DNA of 64,000 nucleotides from Todiramphus chloris collaris (taxonomy: Eukaryota > Chordata > Aves > Coraciiformes > Alcedinidae): assembly GCA_025345505.1 (NCBI GenBank), contig JANVCC010000026.1:700873-764872 (forward strand). The letters are read 5' to 3'. Within the stretch, counting starts at the first letter, position 1. Each line of letters begins with the position of its first letter. Both the position numbers and the translations under genes were made by a program. Positions 13,667-25,600 of the stretch are shown one piece after another. Below the pieces are notes generated by a model. The model saw nothing but the letters and a program-made list of their open reading frames with translations. It was not told where the DNA came from and searched no databases.

Positions 13667-16600
13667 TGAAAAAATGTTTTAAACATTTTATGCAATTACC
13701 TTTCTTCCTTTGGTTCCTATTACTTTCAGTCCCATAAGACCCTGTAAAAAAAAAAAGTCCCCACATGTTATTTTTTTAATTTAAAAAACACCTATAAAAT
13801 GAGTTGATTGATATTACATGGAATAGGAAGTTTTCATTTTTATTACCAATCTGAGACTACCTTAGGTCCAGGAGGTCCTGCTTCCCCTGGCAGGCCCTAC
13901 AAAAAAGTAGAAAAAATAAATTCCTTAATTTAAAACATTACTATCTTCAGCACTGCTGGGGGTGTTTTGAAGCATCCAATTTTCACATGAGTTGTATCAC
14001 TGTTATTCTTCTTTCTTCCACCTTTACAGATGCTCTTTGTTGTGAGTGTATAAACGTTAAGTTTATACTCACTGCAGCTCCTGGAGGGCCCTGTGGTCCA
14101 AGTTCCCCAGGATATCCTTGAGCACCATGGGCACCCTGTGTACGGAAAAAGAAACAGGAATAAATCTTTTGGTAACATTATGAGCAAACCACAAGGCTGA
14201 CCTCAGTGAACTAAGTGATGGGCAGAGGCGTGGCACTGCCTCTGCATCTCCTTCTCAGGAGATGCAGAGGATAACACAGGATAATGCAGTGCCTCAGGAT
14301 AACACAGAAGTGTAGTCCTTCCTCACCACTTCCTTAGTTGGCATGTTTTGAAACATGAGGAAACATAATTGTTCTACAACTGAACTGCTCAGGTGAGGGT
14401 GTATGTCCTCTTTAACTATGGACATTCTCATAATCCAGTCCTACTGCTGGCCCTTTAATCTTTCAAATATTCTATGCAATAAATTCTATACTTTAAAACT
14501 TCATTTTCAAAGAAACAGAAAATTAGAAAAATCACAACTTTCCTTTTAATGTCCTCCAGTGACTGTAACAGTCAGAAGAAATGTCTGCTCTGCTTTCTCC
14601 TGTTAAACTCGGTTTTTAAAATATGGAGCATACTGTCCTTTGTTAGCACTCTACAAGTTGAGCTGGTCTAATTTGGTCAGTCTTCCTTCATGGGTAATTT
14701 GTGCAGTTGGGATAGATAGGCATTGTAAGGGACCTAACAACTGAACCATGCTATGCTATGCTATGCTATGCTATGCTATGCTATGCTATGCTATGCTATT
14801 CTATTCTAGGCTATTCTATTCTAGGCTATTCTAGGCTATTCTATTCTATTCTAGGCTATTCTAGGCTATTCCTGTTTCTATTCTATTTCTATATGTAGGG
14901 GTAAACCCCTAAACCTATGACTAATTTTTCTCCATTTCTAAAGTATAGTTGTTTGTCTGCAACCTGAGTTCCCTATCTCACTCTACTTACACATAATGGA
15001 GACTATAGGTTTTGATGGCAAAATTAAGTAGTATTGTCTCTGTATATTCCGTTTTGTAATGTCACAAGACAGACTTGGAATATATTCTATTCATCAGATT
15101 ATATGAAGTTAATACACTCTTAAAGACACAGAATGATTTTCTGGCTTTAAAAATAGCGAGCTAATTGTAAAAAATACTATGCTGCTATAAAACACATAAT
15201 ACATTAAAACTGTATATAATATAAAATTAATATATATACACACATTGTATGTAATGTGTTCTATAGAGAGAGGTTTTTTTAATATCTATGTGTGTATATA
15301 TATCTCACAGTTTGAATGAATTCTGAATTACCTGAAGTCCTGGCATCCCTGGCAACCCAGGATCACCTTTAGCACCATACTCTTGGCTATGTCCATCTGC
15401 AGGGCACCCCTGGACAATTTAGATAAAAGGAAGATGAAAAGCTGTGCTGTAGAACTCTTGTAGTGGAACAAATCTTCTAACACAGATTGTAGGGAAAGAA
15501 GCTACATCAGAATTGCATAATGATGGCAGTGGTGCACCATGGACAGCTCTACTTTTAACAAAGACTTTATTGAACAGAATACTCCTTTCTCAGGCATGTC
15601 ACCTCTCTGTTCAGAGCAGTCTTCATTTCAGACATTCCTGTGTCACCCACAGTCCTGACCTTCAATTTATTTTCTGTACTTTTTATCTCATTTTAGAATA
15701 CTCTTTAGTGCAATTTGTAGATTTCCATATGAATTCATAAGCTGCTTGAGGGAGGGGCTTGATTCTTTGTGGGCTCAGAAGTGTTAAATCCATTACATGC
15801 AATAACAGTAGTTAAAGGGGGGGAAAAATAATCAAATACTGCTTTGTAACCTGGGGTAAATGCAACAGATGAAGTGCCAAAGTTTGTGGTTCCTTCTTCT
15901 GTAAGGTAAACCTTCATTTCCCATGAATGGGGATGTTAAGAACTCTTTTCCAGCAGCAAACGTACACACAAATTGTTATTTCATGTAACATGGTGTAAAT
16001 AACTGACCTTCTCTCCTTTGATGCCAGCAATACCCTAGGGAGAAGAGCAATTGTATTATTAAAACAGAAAGGTGAAAGAGACAATGGTGAAAGGACCCAT
16101 TCTAAATATTCACTGAGCTCAGTGCTCCTGAAGTGATTTATTTTCATGAACACCTTGTATAGCCAGGTACATGTTTCCTGGGCCACACTTTGATTTAAGA
16201 AGCAAGAATATATTAAGAAAAAAATAGACCGGTCTCACCATTAGAAGGCTACAAGTGAAGGCAGATCCATTTTCAAGCCTGGCCTTAATAAATAAACGAA
16301 TAAACTCAGGAAAGCTGGTAAGGTAAAGACTGTGTTTAGAAGTTACTAGATTCGAAGCTGCTGGAACTTGACAGGCAGCATTCCTTTTCCATTTGTTCAG
16401 AAGCTTTGTTTAAAAACACATTTCTTCAGAGAAAGAGAACTCCTAGGGTTAAAGCAATGCTCCCAGAATGAGTAGTTCTGGGTTTAATTCCTGAGTCTTA
16501 TTGATTTAACTAGGCCACATCCTCAAAGACATGGAGTCATGAACTGAAACTGCAAACTGCTACATATATATTGGACACCTTTAGAGATCTGAGTGGTAAA

Positions 16601-19600
16601 TTTTCATGAGTGTCCCCTGAGACGTTAAATAGCCAAGACCAGTTGATGAATTTGCACACACTCGATATCTGAGAAGCCCGACGTGCAGCCGGTAATGCAG
16701 TGCTTTTAACTTTGCTTTCGTGACCACACAGCTTTTCTGTGAATAAAACAGGGATAGTGTGGTGACCACCAGCCAATGTGAGGTTCTGCTCTCCTTCAGT
16801 GCATGGCTGTGTGACAGGAACACACACAATTAGAAATTCACAGACACTTACTGGGACGCCGGGAGCACCTCTTCTGCCAGGAGGGCCTGGAAAGCCTCGA
16901 TCGCCCTGAAAGGAGCAACAGTGGCTGTTAATGTGTATCACAGTGGCTGTTAATGTGTATCACAGTGGCTGTTAATATATATCACAGTGGCTGTTAATGT
17001 ATATCACTGTTTATTATTTGGTCCCATTTTAGCCAGTGTGATTACAAAAGAAGTATCCATGTTATTGTACTAAACTGGTGAGTTGGGTTACCACCATGCC
17101 TGCTGGAAGGGGAACAGCCTCACTGTGTGGATCCTGAGTTCTATCCCAGAGCCCAGCCTTCACTGGCTGTGTCAGATCAGTTCCCTGTTTCACTACAAAT
17201 GTAGGATTTTCTGTAGGAGGCATTCTTCTGACTCCCTCCTTCAGAATGCTGTGAGTGTTTGCTCATAAAGCAAAGAAAACCAATCATCTGTAACATAACA
17301 TTAAGCCTTTTCTTTTAATTGCTTCCAGCACTTAGGAATTGTCAACTACAAGCTAGACACTGATGAACTAAAATTAACTAAGACTTCTGTAACCCATTTC
17401 AACAGAAGGACAAGTTGGACAAAACTGATTAGGTCTTACGGATTTAATGAAAAAAAGTTTTATCTATGAAAATAGCAAACATAATTCTTAACTTTTTAGC
17501 AAAAGCCACTGAAATGCCTTATTTAATTATCTATCCTACAGAAAAAGGCAGCACTTTTCCTTCCTCTGGCCTCATGATTCCAATTTTTCCTAGTTGATAA
17601 ATTCACAAACCAAACAAATCGAAGCGGCTGTGTATCAGAATGCTTTTTGGCTATCCCTAAGCACAGCCAACCACAGTCTCTGTAACACTCAGCTCGGTTT
17701 GTACCTTTGTGCCGTTGCACCCTGGAACACCCGAGCGCCCAGGAGGACCAAAACTTCCCGGTGCACCCTAAAAAGAAGTGCAAAATTGACACAAGCTTTG
17801 TTTTTACACATTCATATTGCCCTGCAGCAACACTGAAAGAGTTTATGTTGGAACAGTGTTTCACAAGACTTGACAGATTACAATGTGTTCTTAAATCATT
17901 ACAACGAGTAAGAACTGCTGATGCCAAGATTTTTATCTCCAGGCTAACTGACAGAGACAATGCTGATGTGGAGACCAGAGTGAGCACAGCGGGTGGAGGA
18001 TAGTTGTGTGCTGAAGACTGTAGTACGAGACAAGTGGTTGATCAGTTTCAGTTTTACTTACAGGAAGACCTGGAGGACCTGAAAATCCAGGTATTCCTGG
18101 GACTCCCTAATGATATAAAAACAGAGGAATAATATTACAACTACTAAGCAAAAGATCACGATGCAGGTTTTCTTTTGATCTCATTCAACATGATGTTTTA
18201 CACATACAAGTTTGTTTAAAATAGAAATACTTACTCGTATACCTTTGGGTCCAACTAAGCCCATAAGCCCTGGAGAACCCTAGATCACAAATGAAAAGCA
18301 AAAGTGTATCAATATAATTGAGAGAAAGCAGACTTCTGTCAGCAGGGTGTGCAGTATTTTTCATACCGATACCAAGAGGTGCCCATGAAGCTCTATATAT
18401 GTAAATAAATGATTTGCCTGTTACAGCCACTAAAGCAAACAAGCACTTAACACAACTCGCCCAAGTGCCATCACCGAGTGGCTGGGGTTGGAAGGGGCAC
18501 GTTCACAGCAGCTACTTCGACTCGGTCCAAAATGACCAGTGCAGCCGCTGCTCAGGCAACATCCCTCAGCAAAGAGGAGACTCTGAAGCAGGTTGGGTTT
18601 GGTTTGTTTTCTGAGAATAGAATTCTTCAGCCAGTCATAGCTCGCTGTCACAGTCGAGCACAGCAGCTTCTCTCTGTCTCCCATGCACACCTACCTTTGG
18701 TCCCTGTGGCCCCGGGGGCCCTTCTGGACCAGGAAAGCCTCTATGACCAGGTGGACCCGGAACACCAGGAAAGCCTTTTTCACCCTGTAAACATTAAGAG
18801 AATGCAGTTCTTAATAGATCCATGAATTCTCTTTTTGATTAAGTTATTTCTAAGGCATTCAGTACCTCTTCACTTCTATGTATCTGCCTGCTTCTGCAGC
18901 AGATACATTACCCTTGCCCATACTGACTTGGTGTTGTGGTCCTGCCTATGTGCTGTCCAGGCCACGTGGTACCACTGAAGTGTGACAAGCACTGTGCTTG
19001 TGAGTGTGCTTGAAGATCCCGGGAGACAACAGTACTCAAGATTTTGCAAAGTACAGAAGTCAGTTGCCAGCATGACAAGTCTCAGAAAGCAGCTGATCCA
19101 GATTCCCCGTTCACATTTCTACATTGTGCGGAGTCCCCACAAGCAACACAAATCCAAACCCATCACAGCAGCCCTGGCTTGTACTTGGCAAACTTAATGG
19201 CTGCCCCTGCACTGCAAGGTCAGTCCTAATCTCTGCGTGCCAGCTGTGGAAATAGTGCGAGTCGAGTGCAACAAAACCATTCAGACTGAATACAAGAAGT
19301 TTGCTACAAGCAACAACTTTTAAAAATTGTCGTGAGTCTCAGAGATTAAAACACCCAACTGCTATTTCATGTGGTTTTTTAAGGTTGTGTTCAAATACTC
19401 AAACCCCGTAAAAAAACCACAGCAGATTAAAGCTACACAAATAGAATATAGGAGGCTAAGTTGCAGTGGAAGGGGCATTTTCAGGTTTTCAGTTAAATAT
19501 AATGAAGACAGAAGTCTTAGCTTGGTTAAAATAAAGTGCTTCAAGCCTAGAAACTCACAGAAAGGGTGTTTCAGCTCTTCTGACAGCAGCAGTTGAGCAT

Positions 19601-22600
19601 GCTCAATTCTATATCAGCGAAGAGCTGCATATTCGAGACCTTTCACCTTGCAGCAAGACATGGGGGAGAGAGGATGGGGTTACCTATTCCCTCAGAGTCA
19701 CATTTCCTATTGCTTTATTGGTAGAAACTTAGACAAAAGAAGCATTTGACATTTTGCTGCGTGGAAGCTCCAGCACCCCATTAGTTGATGTACAAGGCAG
19801 GATCCAAAGGAAGTCTTGGAGAAGCCAAAATACCATGGCTTGTCCTTCTACCAATTCTCACCCCTCAAAATCCCACAAACTCACCAGATTTTAAAGAGCT
19901 TCTGAATCCTAAAAAACTAGTAAAATACGTATGTATAGACTATCATTCCAGAATATTTCAACACAAATCAAAATACAAAGTGCAGTACGAAGTGTCTGTG
20001 AGATCTGTATCATAAACCAGAGTAGCTTTTAATAACAAAGTGCTTACTGCGACTCAGGAGAGGCTCAAGAGGCCGGTGCTACCCCGGGATGTGCCACAGG
20101 AGGGAGCTGGTCCCAAGGCACAGAACAAGGACCGTGGTCCTTGACCTTCCCCCCCCCCCGGGCCCTGCAGCAAGCCCTGAGGTGCCCTGCGGGCGCAGAG
20201 CTTTAGCTGAAGGTATGTTTTAATAACGAACATATCTGAGAAAACTCTTCTCCAGCACAAAAATGAAGCTTCCTAAAAGCAAGACCAGCAGCATGTACTG
20301 TTGTGCAATGTCACATTTTTTTTCTTGGTAATAAAAGCACAGGAGGGAAGTTGTAAGGAATTCTTTACCAGCCAGATGTGCTGATCAGCAGGACTAACAA
20401 CAACCCTAAATCTGTAGAGACATCTGGAATCTCTTGCTAAGGATTAGCAGGGCAATAGCTTGGCCACAGTTCTCCTGAATTACAGCCATGCCTTCTTCAA
20501 TAATGCCCCTTTCATTTGTGAATCAGTTGTTTTTCCAACTACAAGCAGGAGTTTGAAAGAATTTTTGGCATTTGTGTAATTCAGGTTTGTCTAAAAGCCG
20601 CTCCCAGCCCCTGCCAAGCTCCTGCTGGCAACAGGCAGAGCCACGGCTCGCTTACTCTTGATGGATCGGAGGCTGTTCCCTCACTGCTGGCGAGGCTCTT
20701 GTGGTCAGGACCCAGAAACTCATCCCCTGGCTCAGGCTGCAGGAGATTTATCTGTTTGATCCCAGTGCACGTAGCTGTCTTTCAGGAACTGAAAAAGGGG
20801 GAGAGATGGGCACGGGACAAAGATGGGAAGAGGGAAGCCCTGAACACGATGGATGCTCTGGGTGACGTGATAAAATCTGTAACGGGAGAGCTGCTGCCAG
20901 GGTGATGGTATCTGTGGGCATTTGTGAGGAGTCTGGGAAAAGCACAGGGTGCCTCGGCCCGTTGTTCGAATATCATGCAGTGCTGCAGACAAAGCGCTAA
21001 AAGCAATAAATGTAAAAGTCTTCTTGGTTAAAGGCTGTCACCCGAGTCATTTTAACAGAACTTTGTACTGTATTCCCTGTATTGTGTGTGGGCTCTCTGG
21101 GCAGAGGACCATCACATGATGAATTCCCTCACTGTATCACCTCAGATGATGGATTAACAATTTCCAGGTATACGCTCATCTTAAAAAAGGGAGAAACGCA
21201 TTTGTTCTTACCTTACTGCCTTTCATGCTATCGCAAAAGCAGGGACTTTTACCTTTGCATATGCAGCTCTGAAAAACAAAAAAGACAAACTTAATAATAA
21301 AATCCTTTCCCTCATCGTGGCTTTTGGTGAGGAGCAAACAAGATCCCAGTGGCTATAACTGCACTGGGAAGTATAAAATTCAAGAGTTTGGGCTCAGATC
21401 ACTAAACGCTGATGAGTCTTTACAAAACCTTCTATAGAAACAAACACACAGACTGATGCTGGTTTAGGTTGCAATGATACTGTTTTTATTTAGAGCTATT
21501 GGCCAATAATTTTCTGACTTTTTGTAGAGGCTTTTGCTGAATGAGCTTTTCAATTGTACCACTTGGAAAGAGAGTCACTTTTCAGTTTATCTTCCCACTT
21601 TAGCATATATGTTCATCACGATCACCATGTGCTATGTTACAGTCACAGACAGTAAGAAAGGGACAACAGTCACATATTGATCATGAAGATACTTTTTTAA
21701 GTTGCATAAAATTCAGAAAAGAAGGAAGAACTGTATTTTTTCTTCCAACGCCTTTAAGGTGGCATGATAAGATGGCCTAGATTTCTCACACCCTTCATGG
21801 CATTTGTCTCTCTCCTTTGACTACACAAGGAAACTTCACACCTAGTTTGGAACAACTCATCCAGACTCTTCAGGTGCTTCATCTTCAGACTCTCCTTTTA
21901 GGGAGAAGGAAAGATGCTGCAAGTACATGCTCTTCTCTGTGGGCCAGACAGTTACTGACAGAGTTGCAAGCATTAAATACCTAATTAGTTGGCATATTTA
22001 AAGAAGACTTTTTCCTCCCATGATCTGGCAGATAGAATTCAAGTAGCATTGCATCAGAAATTTGGAAAGCAAAGGTGTCTCATAAAAAAGAAACCATGTG
22101 ACTCTGCTACCTTTATGCTTATTTTAATCAATACAATTATATCAGCAGAGACACAGGAACAAAGACTAGCGCAGAACAAGCAACATCCAGATTTCTTCTC
22201 AGTGAGGTCCATCAGTTTGGCACTGGATAATCTAAGTTCACCAAGTAAGTTATATGACAGATATTTGAAGCCTTTAAGCATAAATACCAGAGGATGAAGT
22301 GACATATATCTCAAATTTGGCATACTCTATAAGAGAACTAATTTTCTTGTCCCCTATTCAATAACTGTGCCTTCCATCCCAAAGGGTTCCCTTCGAAACA
22401 GGGGACACAGGTGACTGGTACATGTCTGCTAAGCAGCGTTACAATGGTAACTGCTCGGTCTGCAGCACCCCAAGGAAAGATGTAAACACAGCACACAACA
22501 AAAGTAGCCTGAAATTGCAGGCACCGCGTTTTACTGATGCACAGGGCTGGTGAGTGACTCAAGACACCACACTCTTAAGGCTTGCATATGAAAACCATCA

Positions 22601-25600
22601 ATAGAGGATGAGATCTATGAGACCAAATTACTCAGCAGCCACAACTGCTGAGAGAAGATTGAGCTTACACATTTAGTAGACACATGTCCAAGCCCACAAG
22701 AGGTGTGGTTTACTGAGGAAAAAATGCTTCCAGTATTACAAATTCCCTGAATTTCTTCCATGTAGCTGGGAGCATAGCCTGGCTTTCCTGAGAAATAACC
22801 ACAGCTGGCTTCTAAACTTCCTGGTACCAGTTACTTACCATTATAATTCTACAGACCTTCATGGAGTTGCATCTGATTTCTGCCTGTGAAGGTAAAGCTA
22901 GAAGCAGGTTCTTCATCGTATCTGTACACAAAGCACAGTGTTCAGGACATGTAGAGAAATCATCAAATGAAATTACTCTTCCATAATAGGTATGATCTGC
23001 AGAAGACTTGATATTTACAGATACAGAAGAAACTTTTAACTGACAAAGGTAATCCAGTGCGAAGGTAAATGCACAAACATGTAGGAACTTATGATGGTAC
23101 ACAACTAATCAAGAATGTTAAACTACTTAAAGAGCCTTTGCTCTTCAAGAAGTCAGAATGCTTAGAATGGGTTTAATTTGCCATTAGTAAGCTTTCAGAT
23201 CAATTTAGGTCTCTTTGTGTATGCATATCACCTTAAACTAAACTGAAAAGACCAAAGATGATTCTCCATTACACAGTCAGTTAGCTGGGTAACACTAAAC
23301 GTTTTGGCATATGATTTTTACGTAAGGTTAGATTATGCCTTCTGGAAAGGAGCTCTCAGCCAAAAACTCATTGCTCACTGATACTACGGGAGGTTTCCAC
23401 ACCCTTGCAAGATGACTGCAGCTCCTCTATTAAGAGATGATAACAAAACAATAGCATATTGATAGGTTATAAAAGGAGATTGAATAGTAGTTATTAATGG
23501 TTTATTCAAAATCCTCACAATAACTTCGGCACAAGTAAATGTGTTAACAAAGCCACAGGTTTGCAACATAACACCCTCTTGGGGTCATTTATTGAGAAGC
23601 TCCTTTCGTAAGTGTTTTGAGGGATGGTAGTAGTAGTATATGTTCCCTGAATAGTGAGAGTTGTCCACACCAAAGCGCAGTTGATGTTCTGTTCAGTGAG
23701 TGCAGCTGTATCTGTAAGACTGAACTGACTATCCTACACTATGGGATTGTATTCTATGGGGCTTAAAAATTTGTGTTCCAGGCCTCCCCTGCACTGAATC
23801 CCTCAAAGAAGTGATAAAGAAGGAATAATGTATTGCAGGCTACCTTGTCACCCACACAAAGCTTAACACAGCTTCAGCAGGGCCCAGCTCCTCCGGCCGC
23901 TGCAGTGGTGGCAGCTCGCTTTGGACCCACAGCTCACAGCACCTCGCCAGGTCAGGACGGCAGAGAACGTGTTTAGGGATGTCATCGAACCTCAGCATGT
24001 CACAGGATTTCACAGTGTTGATGTTAAAAAAAAAGCAAACAATGATAGGTGTTTCTACCAACAGCCCAGGGTCTGAGTCCCGTCACTGCCATTTGTGGGG
24101 CCGTAGACTCATACTGGGAAGATGGGGAACAGACAAAATGAGTCAGGGAGGGTGGTGAGCCAGGACTCCTCTGTTGATCTCTTTCCAGAATGACATATAT
24201 GATGACAGGACAGTCAGAGTATTTGTTTGCTTTTCCAGATCCAGAGAAGATCAGAGTAGGTCAGCGACGATTTCAAAATAGGTATTTGTATAAAAAACAC
24301 TGCACCCAGGACCGAGGCAACAGGCACTGGGTTCTCTAAGCACGCTGCAGGTGAAGATGACATCGAGGCCACACAGGATGAGTAATAAAGACATCCAGAT
24401 GCAAGCTGGGATTAAATCAAATGTATTCTGTAGGAATAGAGTGATCTGGCTGCAGTGGGGCTGAAGTTTGCACTTTTGGCCTGATTGGTCTCTAATTTCA
24501 CAGGTGAAGTGACTGCACTGATTCCAGACATAAATCCTGGCTAACATAAATGAAAGATGACTGCGCAATGTGAGGAACTTTAAAGAGAATGATAAGCAGT
24601 GTAAGTGATACCCATTAATTACTCTGGACAGTAAAAATAGCCCACGTGTCTCCTCTCAAGAGGGTGGTGAAGCTGGCACTTTCCTTCCCTGGTGGAGCTG
24701 ATACTTTCCTTCCCTGGTGGAGCTGGCACTCTCCTTCCCTGGTGGAGCTGGCACTCTCCTTCCCTGGTGGTTCCAACGGCTGATCAGGTTCACTTTTAAA
24801 AATGCACGCCTGATTTTTCATGTAAACTGGATTTTTATTAGCCTCTTATCTACCCTGCCATTAGGTCTTTTATCTCCTGACTTCAAGGATCACTCAGTTA
24901 GAACTCCATCGACATGCAACAAGACTTACTGGACAAGATCTATTTTTCCATGATGCTGGTTTGTTTTGGGGTTTTCTTCCCCTTTTCCATCTCTCTGCTC
25001 ATTAATGGTATCCTGAGCAGTGTACAAATACACAGGTCACTACAGTGGTGCTTTCTAAGTGCAAGTAAATTATCAGCTGATTTCCAATTTTCTGTAATTT
25101 CTCTTAAACTCCAATGCTTATTATGAATCACATATCAGCGAGCCAGCTCCTTTAAGAGTCTTGATGATGAGTTTTCAAGGGCTGCTGACACACTGAGATT
25201 TCTGAATTCTTCCTAAGCTGTCTCAGGGCAGAGCAATCACTTTACACATGCCAGCTGCATCCAGAAACCACAACTGAGCACACAGAATAATACTGCTCAA
25301 ATAGCTGATGTTAATACAGTGCTTATAACTACTCAGGGGCTATTCCTCTAAAGGTTCTCTACTACGTGTTTTCTATACATCTAATAAAGTGGGTGTGCAG
25401 CATTATGGTTACATTAAGTGCAAAGTTTTGCTGTAACATTTAGCTACCCTACAGATGTGTGCTGTGGTAGGATGGTTGCTGCACAGAGAAGTGAAGTGCT
25501 GCACTTTCTGAAGGACTCTTGCTAAAGCTTCTAGCTTGGAAGCTGTGGTGTTTCTGAAAATTCATCCTAACCAGCTCAAGCAGAGGACCTGAGAGCAGAG

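Noticed and set aside
18478..18600. CR1-like fragment (TGGCTGGGGTTGGAAGGGGC)
   Set aside because: The opening phrase resembles the reverse complement of a CR1 3' end, but the similarity fades within about 25 bases, so a repeat call is not supported.
21989..22297. 102-codon plus-strand open frame in COL4A3 intron 1
   Set aside because: No known family and no promoter or splice context; its length is compatible with chance.
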